From: Micromonospora sp. NBC_01813
Lineage (GTDB): Bacteria > Actinomycetota > Actinomycetes > Mycobacteriales > Micromonosporaceae
Assembly (NCBI RefSeq): GCF_035917335.1
Contig: NZ_CP109067.1
Coordinates: forward strand, 6,447,001-6,511,000
Length of the DNA stretch: 64,000 nucleotides
Direction: 5' to 3'
Under the pieces are notes generated by a model. It had not been told where the DNA came from, did no database searches, and saw nothing but the letters and a program-made list of their open reading frames with translations. Below, in pieces: positions 8,374-18,246 of this stretch; positions within the stretch are counted from its first letter, which is position 1; the number at the start of each line of letters is the position of its first letter. A program made the position numbers and the translations under genes.

Positions 8374-9639
8374 ATGGCCGCCCACCCCCCGCAACCCCGG
8401 CCGCGATCGGCGGATCGCGGCGTGCCCGACAGTGCCACCCGGCCACCCCGGGGCGGCCAGTCCCGGCGCGGGCGGGCACCGCTGGTCGTCGCCGCAGCCG
8501 TCAACACGTTGTGGGCGGTGCTGGTGTCCTACCTGCCGGTGGCGGCGGTGACGTGGCTCATCCGGCTCGCGGAAGGTGAATCGTCGGTGCCCGGCGCGGC
8601 CCAGGTCGGCCTGGCCGCCTGGTTGCTCGGGCACGGCGTACCGCTGGAGACGCCGACCGGTCCGCTCGGCCTGCCGCCGCTGATGCTCAGCGCGCTCGCC
8701 GCCTGGCGGATCTACCGGGCCGGGGTGCACACCACCCGGGCGATCGGCGGGCGCCGCAGCGGATCGCCGGGCCAGGTCCTGCTCGTCGCGATCGCCGTCG
8801 GGATCGCCTATGGCGGCATCGGCGCCGCGGCGGCGGTCGCCACCGACGCCACGGTGACGGCGGTCGACCCGACCCGCGCCGCGCTCGGGACGGGCGTGTT
8901 CGGCGCCCTGGCCGCGCTGCTCGGCGCGGCGCGGACCACCGGCACACTGGACCGCCTGTCGCTGCGCTGCCCGGCACCGCTACGTAACGGAATCCGGGCC
9001 GGGCTCGTCGCGACGCTGCTGGTTCTCGCGGCCGGTGCCGCGGCGGCCGGACTGTCGGTGGCGATCGGCGGCGGGGATGCCGCCGACACCATCGGCGTGT
9101 ACCGCGCGGGCGTCGCCGGCCAGGCCGGAATCACCGTGCTCAGCGTGGCATACGCCCCCAACGCCACCGTGTGGGCGGCGGCCTATCTGCTCGGGCCGGG
9201 CTTCGCGCTCGGCGCCGACACAGCCGTACGGACCAGCGAGGTGACCCTCGGCAGCCTGCCGGCGGTGCCGTTGTTCGCCGGGCTGCCGAACGGGCCGGCG
9301 GGTGGACTCAGCGCCGCGCTGCTGGCGCTGCCCGTCCTGGCCGCGATGACCACCGGCTGGGTGCTGAACAGGCGTTGGCAGTCCGCTGACGGCACTGGAC
9401 AGGTCGGCTGGATCGCGCTGCTGGGTGCGGCCGCGATCAGCGGGCCGATCGCCGGGCTGCTGCTCGGCCTGGCCGCCGCCGCCTCCGGCGGTCCGCTCGG
9501 TGCCGGCCGGCTCGCCGAGATCGGGCCGGTGCCCTGGCAGGTGGCGGCCGCAGCCGGCGCGGTGGTGACTGTCGCGGCGGTGGTCGGTGCGGCTGCGGCG
9601 CGGTCGGTCGCGGCACCGACAGTGGACCGCACTGGCTGA
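8374..9639 (+). CDS. perM: PerM-like integral membrane protein (DUF6350), cell division associated
   Basis: Polytopic membrane protein of 421 residues with about eight to ten hydrophobic segments from residue ~45 onward, beginning VVAAAVNTLWAVLVSYLPVA. It has the DUF6350 signature region WLLGHGVPLETPTGPLGLPP. It sits between sucD and purN/purH, exactly where M. tuberculosis carries PerM (Rv0955), shown there to be needed for divisome stability and persistence. The ATG at 8374 is chosen as the start nearest the conserved region; its ribosome binding site is weak, and a start up to 28 codons earlier is possible. Function is inferred from family and synteny. Confidence 0.85.
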   Translation: MAAHPPQPRPRSADRGVPDSATRPPRGGQSRRGRAPLVVAAAVNTLWAVLVSYLPVAAVTWLIRLAEGESSVPGAAQVGLAAWLLGHGVPLETPTGPLGLPPLMLSALAAWRIYRAGVHTTRAIGGRRSGSPGQVLLVAIAVGIAYGGIGAAAAVATDATVTAVDPTRAALGTGVFGALAALLGAARTTGTLDRLSLRCPAPLRNGIRAGLVATLLVLAAGAAAAGLSVAIGGGDAADTIGVYRAGVAGQAGITVLSVAYAPNATVWAAAYLLGPGFALGADTAVRTSEVTLGSLPAVPLFAGLPNGPAGGLSAALLALPVLAAMTTGWVLNRRWQSADGTGQVGWIALLGAAAISGPIAGLLLGLAAAASGGPLGAGRLAEIGPVPWQVAAAAGAVVTVAAVVGAAAARSVAAPTVDRTG

Positions 9640-9797
9640 TCCGCCGGCTCCCGGGTGACCCGCAGACCGCAGACGCCGGGCGACCCCGCGGGCGCGCCGG
9701 GCCAACCCGCAGGCTCCGGGCGACCCGGATCAGTCGGGCCGCCCGGAGCACCGGGGTCACAGCGTGCGGGGAGGGTCGCGGCGCTCGGGGCCGTGGC

Positions 9798-10343
9798 TCA
9801 GAAGCCGCTGAATCCGCCGCCGGTGTTCAACACGACGCCGAGAATGGCGTTCGCGATACCGAGCACCACACCGACCGCGCCGCAGATCAGACCGGCCATC
9901 GCCTGGCCACGGTTGTCCGCCAGGCCCTGATCAGCCTTGTTGCGACCGAGGAAACCGAGCACCACACCGGCGATCGCCGCCGGGATGCCCAGCAGCGGGC
10001 AGCACAGCGCGAGCACGATCGAGGTGATACCGACGATCATGCCGACCAGGCCGAGGGTGTTGTTCTTCGGCTGCCCCGGCATGCCGTAACCGGGCGCGGG
10101 GTACGGCTGGCCCGGCACCGGCTGCTGGGCGTACGGGTCGCCATACGGCTGGCCCGGTGCGGGCTGCCCGTACGCGGGCTGGCCGGAGGTCGGCGGCTGC
10201 CCGTAGGCCGGCTGTCCGTACGGGTCGGAAGGCTGGCCGTAGGAGGGCTGCCCGTACGGGTCGGAGGGCGGCGATGATGTGGGATCCTGGGGCTGCTGGG
10301 GCTGCTGGCCGTACGGATCCTGGCCTGGGTAGCCGGGCTGCAC
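9798..10343 (-). CDS. DUF4190 membrane protein with PYGQ-rich N-terminal region
   Basis: A 181-residue protein. About the first 95 residues are a disordered, repetitive Pro/Tyr/Gly/Gln domain ([18 protein letters not shown] and variants). Two hydrophobic segments follow ([19 protein letters not shown] and [20 protein letters not shown]) separated by GRNKADQG, the DUF4190 arrangement. GTG at 10343 is chosen because AAGGAG lies six bases upstream; the long upstream frame to 10826 lies antisense to purN and is a shadow. It diverges from purN. Such PYG tails occur on actinobacterial membrane proteins and may drive self-association; function unknown. Confidence 0.85.
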   Translation of the reverse strand: MQPGYPGQDPYGQQPQQPQDPTSSPPSDPYGQPSYGQPSDPYGQPAYGQPPTSGQPAYGQPAPGQPYGDPYAQQPVPGQPYPAPGYGMPGQPKNNTLGLVGMIVGITSIVLALCCPLLGIPAAIAGVVLGFLGRNKADQGLADNRGQAMAGLICGAVGVVLGIANAILGVVLNTGGGFSGF

Positions 10344-10530
10344 AGGGAACTCCTTCGCGACGACGACGCTCAGGCCGGTCGGAGATCGTGTTTGCCCGAG
10401 CGTCCGGCAGCGTATCTGGTCTGCACAAATCTCGTTGGCGGACGGTCCGCGACGCACCCCGGGCGGAGCCGGTCCGACCTGGCCGGGCCGGCTCGACGGG
10501 CACCGGTGGGGTGCCGGGTAGGGTGCTCGG

Positions 10531-11145
10531 GTGACATCGTCCCCGGCCAGACTCGTCGTGCTGGTCTCCGGCTCCGGCACCAACCTGCAGGCGCTGCTCG
10601 GCGCCGCCACGGATCCGGCGTACGGCGCCGAGGTGGTGGCCGTCGGCGCGGACCGCGACGGCATCGCCGGGCTCGACCGGGCCAAGGCGGCGGGCGTGCC
10701 GACCTTCGTGACGAAGGTGAGCAACCACCAGAGCCGGGCGGACTGGGACGCCGCGCTGACCGCCGAGGTCACCGCGCACCGGCCCGACCTGGTCGTCTCG
10801 GCCGGCTTCCTGAAGCTGGTCGGCACCCAGTTCCTGACCGCCGTCGGCGATCGTTACATCAACACCCACAACTCGCTGCTCCCGGCCTTCCCGGGCATGA
10901 ACGGCCCCCGGGACGCGCTCGCGTACGGGGTGAAACTGGCCGGGGCCACGCTGTTCTTCGTCGACGCCGGAGTGGACACCGGCCCGATCATCGCGCAGGT
11001 GGCGGTGCCGGTCGAGCCGGACGACGACGAGGCGAGCCTCACCGAGCGGATCAAGGAAGCGGAACGGGCGCAGCTCGTCGAGTACGTCGGCCGGCTGGTC
11101 CGGCACGGCTGGAGCATCTCGCACCGAAAGGTCACCATCGGATGA
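10531..11145 (+). CDS. purN: Phosphoribosylglycinamide formyltransferase (GART)
   Basis: Third step of de novo purine synthesis: transfers a formyl group from 10-formyl-THF to GAR. At 204 residues it has family length. The N-terminal [17 protein letters not shown] phosphate loop is present, and [10 protein letters not shown] carries the catalytic His. [13 protein letters not shown] carries the catalytic Asp. Normally an Asn precedes His by two residues; here the motif is INTHNS, so Asn and His are both present. GTG start; the stop overlaps the purH start in ATGA, implying translational coupling. Confidence 0.96.
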   Translation: MTSSPARLVVLVSGSGTNLQALLGAATDPAYGAEVVAVGADRDGIAGLDRAKAAGVPTFVTKVSNHQSRADWDAALTAEVTAHRPDLVVSAGFLKLVGTQFLTAVGDRYINTHNSLLPAFPGMNGPRDALAYGVKLAGATLFFVDAGVDTGPIIAQVAVPVEPDDDEASLTERIKEAERAQLVEYVGRLVRHGWSISHRKVTIG

Positions 11146-12785
11146 ACCCGATCACCACTGTCCCCGGCGGCCGTCGCCCGGTCCGTCGTGCGCTGATCAG
11201 CGTCTACGACAAGACCGGCCTCGCCGAGTTGGCCACCCTGCTGCACGCCGCCGGGGTGGAGATCGTCTCCACCGGGTCCACGGCGACCACCATCGCCGCC
11301 GCCGGGGTGCCGGTGGTACGGGTCGAGGACGTCACCGGTTTCCCGGAGTGCCTGGACGGTCGGGTGAAGACCCTGCATCCGCACATTCACGCCGGTCTGC
11401 TCGCCGACCTGCGCTCCGGTGCGCACGTCGCGCAGCTCGCCGACCTCGGTGTCGCCCCGTTCGACCTGCTGGTGTCCAACCTGTACCCGTTCCAGCAGAC
11501 CGTGGCATCCGGCGCCGACCTGGACGGCTGCGTCGAGCAGATCGACATCGGTGGCCCGGCGATGGTCCGGGCGGCGGCGAAGAACCACGCCAGCGTCGCG
11601 GTGGTCACCTCGGTGTCGGCGTACCCGGTGATCGAGCAGGCCCTGGCCGACGGCGGCTTCACCCTGACCCAGCGCCGCGCCCTCGCGGCGCGTGCCTTCG
11701 CCGACATCGCCGAGTACGACGTGGCGGTCGCCGACTGGTGCGCCCGCGAGCTGGTCGGCGCGGCCGCCGACGAGGCGGCGGTCGGCGGTGCGGCCTCCGT
11801 CGGCACCGATCAGGCGGCGACCACCGGCCCGGCCGACTGGCCCGCGTTCGCCGGGACGGCCCTGCGCCGGGGCAGCGTGCTGCGCTACGGCGAGAACCCG
11901 CACCAGCGGGCCGCGCTCTACGTCGACCCGGCGGCACCGGCCGGGCTGGCCCAGGCCGAGCAGTTGCACGGCAAGGAGATGTCGTACAACAACTACGTCG
12001 ACGCCGATGCCGCCTGGCGGGCGGTCAACGACTTCACCGCCCCGGCGGTGGCGATCATCAAGCACGCCAACCCGTGCGGGATCGCGGTCGGCGTCGACGT
12101 CGCGCAGGCGCACCGCAAGGCGCACGCCTGCGACCCGGTCTCCGCCTACGGCGGGGTGATCGCGGTCAACCGGCCGGTCACCGCGGAGTTGGCCGGCCAG
12201 ATCGCGGAGATCTTCACCGAGGTCGTGGTGGCGCCCGGGTTCGACCCCGGCGCGGTGGAGGCCCTCACCGCGAAGAAGAACCTGCGGCTGCTGGTCGCCC
12301 CGGCCTGGCAGCCGGCCGCCGTCGAGTGGCGGCAGGTCACCGGCGGTACGTTGGCGCAGACCGCCGACCGGATCGACGCCGCCGGCGACGATCCGGCGAC
12401 CTGGCGGCTGGCCACCGGCTCGCCGGCCGACGACGACACGCTGGCCGACCTGGCGTTCGCCTGGCGGGCGGTACGCGCGGTGAAGAGCAACGCGATCCTG
12501 CTCGCCGCCGACACCGCGACCGTCGGGGTCGGCATGGGCCAGGTCAACCGGGTCGACGCCGCGCAGCTGGCGGTACGCCGGGCCGGCGCCGATCGGGTCA
12601 GCGGGGCGGTGGCCGCCTCGGACGCCTTCTTCCCGTTCGCCGACGGACTTCAGGTGCTGCTCGACGCCGGGGTGCGGGCGGTGGTGCAGCCCGGTGGATC
12701 ACTGCGGGACGAGGAAGTGATCGCGGCGGCGACCGCCGCCGGGGCCACCATGTATCTGACCGGCACCCGGCACTTTTTCCACTGA
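11142..12785 (+). CDS. purH: Bifunctional AICAR transformylase / IMP cyclohydrolase
   Basis: Last two steps of de novo IMP synthesis, 547 residues. The N-terminal IMP cyclohydrolase domain begins [16 protein letters not shown] and holds [14 protein letters not shown] and [15 protein letters not shown]. The C-terminal AICAR transformylase domain has [13 protein letters not shown] and the catalytic Lys-His of KHANPCG. It uses 10-formyl-THF made through FolD, encoded ~700 bases downstream. The start overlaps the purN stop. A ~25-residue Ala-rich insertion ([15 protein letters not shown]) between the domains is unremarkable for the group. Confidence 0.97.
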   Translation: MNPITTVPGGRRPVRRALISVYDKTGLAELATLLHAAGVEIVSTGSTATTIAAAGVPVVRVEDVTGFPECLDGRVKTLHPHIHAGLLADLRSGAHVAQLADLGVAPFDLLVSNLYPFQQTVASGADLDGCVEQIDIGGPAMVRAAAKNHASVAVVTSVSAYPVIEQALADGGFTLTQRRALAARAFADIAEYDVAVADWCARELVGAAADEAAVGGAASVGTDQAATTGPADWPAFAGTALRRGSVLRYGENPHQRAALYVDPAAPAGLAQAEQLHGKEMSYNNYVDADAAWRAVNDFTAPAVAIIKHANPCGIAVGVDVAQAHRKAHACDPVSAYGGVIAVNRPVTAELAGQIAEIFTEVVVAPGFDPGAVEALTAKKNLRLLVAPAWQPAAVEWRQVTGGTLAQTADRIDAAGDDPATWRLATGSPADDDTLADLAFAWRAVRAVKSNAILLAADTATVGVGMGQVNRVDAAQLAVRRAGADRVSGAVAASDAFFPFADGLQVLLDAGVRAVVQPGGSLRDEEVIAAATAAGATMYLTGTRHFFH

Positions 12786-12806
12786 GCCGGACGGGTTGAG
12801 CCGGAC

Positions 12807-13409
12807 GTGGCGACGGCCGAGCATCGCGTCGAGGAACGGATCGTCGGTGCCGACTGGGCGCTCGACGAGTTCGAACGGATCCATTTCGAGCGCTGCGAGT
12901 TCATCGACGTCGACCTGACCGAGGCGGCGCTGGCCGGCTGCGTGTTCACCAACTGTGTGCTGGCCAACGTGCGGGCGAACGCGGCGACGTTCACCCGTTG
13001 CGCGTTGCTGCACTGCGTGATCCGGCGTTCGTCGTTCTTCGACGCGACCTTCGACGACTGCAAACTGACCGGCACCCAGTTCCTCGACTGCACCTTGCGG
13101 CCACTGCACCTGGTCGGCGGTGACTGGGCGTTCGTGCTGCTGCGCGGGCAGGACCTGACCGGGACGAAGCTGTCCGGGCTGCGGCTGCGGGAAGCCGACC
13201 TGAGCGAGGCGAACCTGAGCCGGGCGGATCTGACCGGGGCGGACCTCGGCTACGCCCGGTTGACCAACGCGAAGCTGCGCGGGGCGGATCTGCGCGGTGC
13301 CGACCTGGCCGGGGTGCAGTTGCGCGGCCTCGACGTCACCGGGGCGCGGATCGATCTGGCGCAGGCGGTGCTGTTCGCGGCCGCGTACGGTGCCGACGTG
13401 CGTCCCTGA
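12807..13409 (+). CDS. Pentapeptide-repeat protein
   Basis: A 200-residue right-handed quadrilateral beta-helix protein. Degenerate five-residue repeats with Phe or Leu at the centre run from residue ~30 ([11 protein letters not shown]) and become canonical A(D/N)LxX from ~120 to 175 ([19 protein letters not shown], then [14 protein letters not shown]). A break near residues 85-110 ([13 protein letters not shown]) resembles the loop interruptions of Qnr/MfpA proteins, which mimic DNA and bind DNA gyrase. That similarity is structural only. GTG start 21 bases after purH, so probably in the purine operon. Confidence 0.85.
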   Translation: MATAEHRVEERIVGADWALDEFERIHFERCEFIDVDLTEAALAGCVFTNCVLANVRANAATFTRCALLHCVIRRSSFFDATFDDCKLTGTQFLDCTLRPLHLVGGDWAFVLLRGQDLTGTKLSGLRLREADLSEANLSRADLTGADLGYARLTNAKLRGADLRGADLAGVQLRGLDVTGARIDLAQAVLFAAAYGADVRP

Positions 13410-13490
13410 CGGTGGCCGCCGGCATTCTGACGGTGACCGCCGGCGAGGTGCCGCCCGGGGCGAATCGAGCGGCGTGAGACGATCGGCGGC

Positions 13491-14363
13491 GTGACCGCGA
13501 GAATACTGGACGGCAAGGCGGCGGCCGCTGCCATCAAGGACCAACTGCGTACCCGGGTCAAGGCCCTCGCCGAGCAGGGCGTGGTGCCCGGGCTGGGGAC
13601 CGTGCTGGTCGGCGACGATCCCGGCTCCCATGCGTACGTCGACGGCAAGCACCGCGACTGCGCCGAGGTCGGCATCGCCTCGCTTCGGCGGGACCTGCCC
13701 GTCGACGCCAGCCAGGAGCAGGTGGAGGCGGTGGTCGCCGAGTTGAACGCCGATCCGGCGTGCCACGGCTACATCGTGCAGTTGCCGATGCCGGCGCAGA
13801 TCGACACCCAGCGGGTGCTGGAGCGGGTCGACCCGAACAAGGACGCCGACGGGCTGCACCCGGTCAACCTCGGCCGGCTGGTGCTCGGCTTCGACGCGCC
13901 GGTCGCCTGTACTCCCCGGGGCATCGTGGAGCTGCTGCGTCGCAACGAGATCCGGCTCCGGGGCGCGGAGGTGGTGGTGATCGGTCGGGGTACGACCGTC
14001 GGTCGGCCGTTGGGTCTGCTGCTGACCCGGCGCAGCGAGAACGCCACGGTGACGCTGTGCCACACCGGCACCCTCGATCTGGGCGACCACACCCGGCGGG
14101 CGGAGATCGTGATCGCCGCGGCCGGCGTGCCCGGTCTGGTCACCGCCGAGATGATCACGCCGGGAACCACTGTCATCGACGTGGGCATCACCCGGGTGAT
14201 CGGCGAGAACGGCAAGGGGCAGTACACCGGTGACGTGTCGCCGGACGTCGCCGAGGTGGCCGGGGCGGTCGCCCCGGTGCCCGGCGGGATCGGCCCGATG
14301 ACCCGGGCGATGCTGCTCACCAACGTGGTCGAGCTGGCTGAACGGGGCATCGCCGGCCGGTGA
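13491..14363 (+). CDS. folD: Methylenetetrahydrofolate dehydrogenase / methenyl-THF cyclohydrolase
   Basis: Makes 10-formyl-THF, the formyl donor of PurN and PurH. 290 residues. [14 protein letters not shown] carries the catalytic Lys, [10 protein letters not shown] and [11 protein letters not shown] the folate site, and [18 protein letters not shown] the NADP-binding Rossmann loop. [13 protein letters not shown] is the C-terminal signature. GTG start at 13491 places the conserved [12 protein letters not shown] at the N-terminus. Its placement behind purN-purH fits a purine/one-carbon cluster, though the 81-base gap may hold a separate promoter. Confidence 0.96.
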   Translation: MTARILDGKAAAAAIKDQLRTRVKALAEQGVVPGLGTVLVGDDPGSHAYVDGKHRDCAEVGIASLRRDLPVDASQEQVEAVVAELNADPACHGYIVQLPMPAQIDTQRVLERVDPNKDADGLHPVNLGRLVLGFDAPVACTPRGIVELLRRNEIRLRGAEVVVIGRGTTVGRPLGLLLTRRSENATVTLCHTGTLDLGDHTRRAEIVIAAAGVPGLVTAEMITPGTTVIDVGITRVIGENGKGQYTGDVSPDVAEVAGAVAPVPGGIGPMTRAMLLTNVVELAERGIAGR

Positions 14364-14489
14364 TCCGGACCGGTTGATGGTCGGCGCCGGGCGTGAACTG
14401 GGTCTCCGGTCGCGCCCCTGGGCCGCCGAGCCGTTACCTGGCTGATACGGTCCCGACAAATTCGCCCGGTAGCAGGGAGTGAGACGACA

Positions 14490-15440
14490 ATGGGCAAGAA
14501 GGTCACCGTCGTCGGGGCCGGCTTCTACGGCTCGACGACCGCGCAGCGCCTGGCCGAGTACGACATCTTCGACACCGTCGTGCTGACCGACATCATCGAA
14601 GGCAAGCCCGAGGGACTGGCCCTCGACCTCAACCAGTCGCGGCCGATCGAGGGCTTCGAGACCAAGGTCGTCGGGGCCACCACCGGGGTGGACGGCTCCG
14701 GCTACGAGGTGATCTCCGGCTCCGACGTCGTCATCATCACCGCCGGTCTGCCCCGTAAGCCGGGGATGAGCCGGATGGACCTGCTCGGGGTCAACGCCAA
14801 GATCGTTCGTGGGGTGGCGGAGAACGTCGCCCGGTACGCCCCGGACGCGGTCGTCATCGTGGTGTCCAACCCGCTCGACGAGATGACCGCGCTGGCCCAG
14901 ATCGCCACCGGCTTCCCGCGCAACCGGGTGCTCGGCCAGGCCGGCATGCTGGACAGCGCACGGTTCTCGCACTTCGTCGCGGAGACGCTCGCCGTACCGG
15001 TGGCGTCGGTACGCACGCTGACCCTGGGGTCGCACGGCGACACCATGGTGCCGGTGCCGTCGCAGTGCACCGTCAACGGCAAGCCGCTGACCGAGCTGCT
15101 GCCGGCGGACAAGGTCGAGGAGCTGGTGGTCCGGACCCGCAACGGCGGCGCCGAGGTGGTCGCGCTGCTCAAGACCGGATCGGCGTACTACGCGCCGTCG
15201 GCGGCCGCGGCCCGGATGGCCAAGGCGGTGGCCGAGGACTCCGGCGCGGTGATGCCGGTCTGCGCCTGGGTCACCGGTGAGTACGGCATCGACGGCGTCT
15301 ACCTGGGCGTCGAGGCCGAGCTGGGCGCGGCGGGGGTGCGTCGGGTGGTCACCACCGACCTGACCGAGTCGGAGCGCGCGGCGCTGGCCGAGGCGGCCGA
15401 GGCGGTCCGGGCCAAGCAGGCGGACGTCGCCGACCTCTGA
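14490..15440 (+). CDS. mdh: Malate dehydrogenase, LDH-like type
   Basis: NAD-dependent malate/oxaloacetate interconversion in the TCA cycle; 316 residues. The N-terminal VTVVGAGFYGSTTAQRLAE is the NAD loop. GLPRKPGMSRMDL is the substrate-Arg loop typical of LDH-like malate dehydrogenases, VVSNPLDEMT follows, and GSHGDTMVPVPSQ carries the catalytic His. ATG at 14490 is preceded by GGGAGTGAG. A terminator follows, so it is separate from icd downstream although both act in the same cycle. Confidence 0.95.
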   Translation: MGKKVTVVGAGFYGSTTAQRLAEYDIFDTVVLTDIIEGKPEGLALDLNQSRPIEGFETKVVGATTGVDGSGYEVISGSDVVIITAGLPRKPGMSRMDLLGVNAKIVRGVAENVARYAPDAVVIVVSNPLDEMTALAQIATGFPRNRVLGQAGMLDSARFSHFVAETLAVPVASVRTLTLGSHGDTMVPVPSQCTVNGKPLTELLPADKVEELVVRTRNGGAEVVALLKTGSAYYAPSAAAARMAKAVAEDSGAVMPVCAWVTGEYGIDGVYLGVEAELGAAGVRRVVTTDLTESERAALAEAAEAVRAKQADVADL

Positions 15441-15457
15441 GCGACGGACCGGATCTG

Positions 15458-15498
15458 ACCGGGGCGGGTACGGCGGACGACGCCGGACCCGCCCCGGT
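15458..15498 (+). terminator. Intrinsic terminator after mdh
   Basis: ACCGGGGCGGGT and ACCCGCCCCGGT form a perfect 12-bp stem with a 17-base loop, which can itself pair in part. It starts 18 bases after the mdh stop. Confidence 0.7.
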
Positions 15499-15659
15499 GT
15501 CGTCGATGGGATCCCGCCCCGGCGTCCCGGCCTCGGGCCTGCCCCGGACTCACCCGCCGGGTGTCGTTCGTCGCTGCCGTGGTCACCGCGTGCACGCGTC
15601 GGCCGGCAATCCAGTACGCTCGTACTGCTAACACGAGTTTCCGAGAGGAGCGCCGGTCG

Positions 15660-16877
15660 ATGGCGAAGATCAAGGTAACGAACCCGGTCGTCGAGCTCGA
15701 CGGCGACGAGATGACCCGGATCATCTGGAAGCAGATCCGGGAGCAGCTGATCCTGCCCTACCTCGACGTCGACCTGCACTACTACGACCTGTCGATCCAG
15801 TACCGCGACGAGACCGACGACCAGGTGACGGTGGACGCCGCGAACGCCATCAAGCAGCACGGCGTCGGCGTGAAGTGCGCCACCATCACCCCGGACGAGG
15901 CCCGGGTCGAGGAATTCGGCCTGAAGAAGATGTGGCGCTCGCCGAACGGCACCATCCGTAACATCCTCGGCGGAGTGGTGTTCCGCGAGCCGATCATCAT
16001 GTCGAACGTGCCGCGGCTGGTGCCCGGCTGGACCAAGCCGATCATCATCGGCCGGCACGCCCACGGCGACCAGTACAAGGCCTCCGACTTCGTGGTGCCC
16101 GGACCGGGCACGGTGACCATCACCTACACCCCGGCCGACGGCAGTGCCCCGGTCGAGATCGAGGTCGCGAACTTCGCCGGTGGCGGCGTCGCGATGGGCA
16201 TGTACAACTTCGACGAGTCGATCCGGGACTTCGCCCGCGCCTCGCTGCGCTACGGCCTGGACCGTGGTTACCCGGTCTACCTGTCGACCAAGAACACCAT
16301 CCTCAAGGCGTACGACGGCCGGTTCAAGGACATCTTCGCCGAGGTGTTCGAGGCCGAGTTCGCCGCCGAGTTCGCCGCGGCCGGGATCACCTACGAGCAC
16401 CGGCTGATCGACGACATGGTCGCCGCCGCGCTCAAGTGGGAGGGCGGCTTCGTCTGGGCCTGCAAGAACTACGACGGTGACGTGCAGTCAGACACGGTCG
16501 CGCAGGGCTTCGGCTCGCTCGGCCTGATGACCTCGGTGCTGATGACCCCGGACGGCCGTACGGTGGAGGCCGAGGCGGCGCACGGCACGGTCACCCGGCA
16601 CTACCGGCAGTGGCAGAAGGGCGAGAAGACGTCGACGAACCCGATCGCGTCGATCTTCGCCTGGACCCGGGGTCTGGCGCACCGGGGCAAGCTGGACGGC
16701 ACCCCGGCGGTCACCGAGTTCGCCAACACGCTGGAGCAGGTCTGCATCGACACCGTCGAGGGCGGCCAGATGACCAAGGACCTGGCGCTGCTGATCGGTC
16801 GGGACGCTCCGTGGCTGACCACTGACGAGTTCATGTCGGCGCTGGACGCGAACCTGGCCAAGCGCCTGAACGTCTGA
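15660..16877 (+). CDS. icd: NADP-dependent isocitrate dehydrogenase (homodimeric type)
   Basis: Oxidative decarboxylation of isocitrate to 2-oxoglutarate with NADPH formation; cytoplasmic. The 405 residues fit the eukaryote-like homodimeric subfamily rather than the monomeric ~740-residue actinobacterial form. [13 protein letters not shown] is the N-terminal signature; [12 protein letters not shown] is the substrate Ser/Asn region, followed by [31 protein letters not shown] carries the metal-binding Asp residues and [11 protein letters not shown] the NADP loop. ATG at 15660 follows GAGAGGAG; an upstream frame from 15561 lacks conservation. Confidence 0.96.
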   Translation: MAKIKVTNPVVELDGDEMTRIIWKQIREQLILPYLDVDLHYYDLSIQYRDETDDQVTVDAANAIKQHGVGVKCATITPDEARVEEFGLKKMWRSPNGTIRNILGGVVFREPIIMSNVPRLVPGWTKPIIIGRHAHGDQYKASDFVVPGPGTVTITYTPADGSAPVEIEVANFAGGGVAMGMYNFDESIRDFARASLRYGLDRGYPVYLSTKNTILKAYDGRFKDIFAEVFEAEFAAEFAAAGITYEHRLIDDMVAAALKWEGGFVWACKNYDGDVQSDTVAQGFGSLGLMTSVLMTPDGRTVEAEAAHGTVTRHYRQWQKGEKTSTNPIASIFAWTRGLAHRGKLDGTPAVTEFANTLEQVCIDTVEGGQMTKDLALLIGRDAPWLTTDEFMSALDANLAKRLNV

Positions 16878-17098
16878 CCACCGGCTGACCAGCTGGCTGA
16901 GCCGCCGGACCGAGCGCGTGCAGCGCGGCGGTTCGCCGGCCGGCCAGGTACCGTCACCGGTCCGTCCGGCGGATCGTTGAACCAGGTGGACGTGGTGCCA
17001 GTCACGTCCGAGGGGATCTACCGCTAGCGGTCGCCCTGAGCAACATGATGCTGGCGGTCGGTCCTCGGCTGTGATCCAGCAGCCTGCCGTCCCTTCCC

Positions 17099-17128
17099 TG
17101 CGGGGGGCCCTGTCCCGGGCCCCCCGCA
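17099..17128. terminator. Bidirectional terminator between icd and galT
   Basis: TGCGGGGGGCCC and GGGCCCCCCGCA form a perfect 12-bp stem with a 6-base loop, 13 bases beyond the galT stop and between convergent genes. Confidence 0.75.
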
Positions 17129-17141
17129 ACCACGTCAGGGG

Positions 17142-18230
17142 TCAGCCGCGCAGCTGGGCGGCGGCCTGCTCCGGACGGACGTCGTTGATGAAAACCCCCA
17201 TCGCCGACTCCGAACCGGCCAGGTACTTCAACTTGTCCACCGCCCGCCGGACGGTGAAGACCTGCAGATGCAGGTAGCCCAACTCGCGGTCGGCGTGCAC
17301 CGGCGCCTGATGCCACGCGGAGATGTACGGAGTGCCCTGCGGTGTGCCGAACAGCCGGTCGAAGCGGGCCAGCACGTCGAGGTACAGCGGGCCGAACGCG
17401 TCCCGCTCGGCGTCGTCGAGCGCGGTGAGGTCCGGCACCTGCCGGTGCGGGGCCAGGTGCACCTCGTACGGCCAGCGGGCCGCCGCCGGCACGTACGCGG
17501 TCCACAGGTCGTTCGCCGCCACCACCCGTTCGCCGTCGGCCCGCTCGGCGGCGAGCACGTCCGCGTACAGGTTGCGTCCGCCGGTCGCCTCGGCGTGCCG
17601 TCGGGCGGCGGCCAGCAACGCCCGGGTACGCGGCGTCACGAACGGGTACGCGTAGATCTGGCCGTGCGGGTGGTGCAGCGTGACACCGATCTCCACCCCC
17701 CGGTTCTCGAAGCAGAACACCTGCTCCACCCCGTCGAGGGTGGACAACTCGGCGGTCCGGTCGGCCAGCGCGTCGAGGACGGTGCGGACCCGGGCCGGTG
17801 GCAGGCCGGCGAACGAGGTGTCGTGCTCGGCGGTGAAGCAGACCACCTCGCAGCGGCCGAGACCGGGCCGGGCCGGGGTGAACGGGGTGATGGCGGGGTA
17901 CCCGCCGACCGGGTCGGCGACCCGGTCGCTCAGCGACGGGAACCGGTTCTCGAAGACCGCCACGTCGTAGTCGTACGCCGGAATCTCACTGGAGCGGCCT
18001 GGCCGCGACGGGCAGAGTGGGCACTGGTCGGTCGGCGGCAGGAACGTCCGGGTCTGCCGGTGTGCCGCGATCGCCACCCACTCGTCGGTCAACGGGTCGT
18101 ACCGCAGCTCGGATGCGGGCGGCGGCGGTGGCAGCTCCCGCAGGTCCGGCCCTTGGCGTACCGCGTCGTCGCGCTCGTCGAAGTAGATCAGCTCCCGCCC
18201 GTCGGCGAGCCGCACCGTGCTGCGTTTCAT
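17142..18230 (-). CDS. galT: Galactose-1-phosphate uridylyltransferase
   Basis: Leloir pathway enzyme exchanging UMP between UDP-glucose and galactose-1-phosphate; 362 residues. CPLCPSRPG is a zinc-site Cys pair, AVFENRFPSL and CENRG-like FENRGVEIG follow, and HHPHGQIYAYPF contains the HxHxQ catalytic motif. AHRQ-like HRQVPDLTALDD is near the C-terminal region. GGAAGG lies just before the ATG. It follows the DeoR-type regulator by 16 bases, so the two form an operon. galK is not adjacent, which is unusual. Confidence 0.95.
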   Translation of the reverse strand: MKRSTVRLADGRELIYFDERDDAVRQGPDLRELPPPPPASELRYDPLTDEWVAIAAHRQTRTFLPPTDQCPLCPSRPGRSSEIPAYDYDVAVFENRFPSLSDRVADPVGGYPAITPFTPARPGLGRCEVVCFTAEHDTSFAGLPPARVRTVLDALADRTAELSTLDGVEQVFCFENRGVEIGVTLHHPHGQIYAYPFVTPRTRALLAAARRHAEATGGRNLYADVLAAERADGERVVAANDLWTAYVPAAARWPYEVHLAPHRQVPDLTALDDAERDAFGPLYLDVLARFDRLFGTPQGTPYISAWHQAPVHADRELGYLHLQVFTVRRAVDKLKYLAGSESAMGVFINDVRPEQAAAQLRG

Positions 18231-18246
18231 GGCCTTCCGTTCTTCA

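Noticed and set aside
9640-9797. Short plus-strand gene between perM and the DUF4190 gene
   Set aside because: The frame is Pro/Gly/Arg-rich, made of CCGGGCGACC-like repeats, and runs antisense into the DUF4190 gene.
13410-13490. Duplicated GACGGTGACCGCCGGC motif
   Set aside because: Two short imperfect copies in a small gap; likely chance in GC-rich DNA, with no sign of regulation.
12699-16400. 1233-codon open frame on the minus strand
   Set aside because: It runs antisense to purH, the pentapeptide gene, folD, mdh and icd, all with clear family motifs. Its product is His/Arg/Val/Gly-rich without any domain: a GC-bias shadow.
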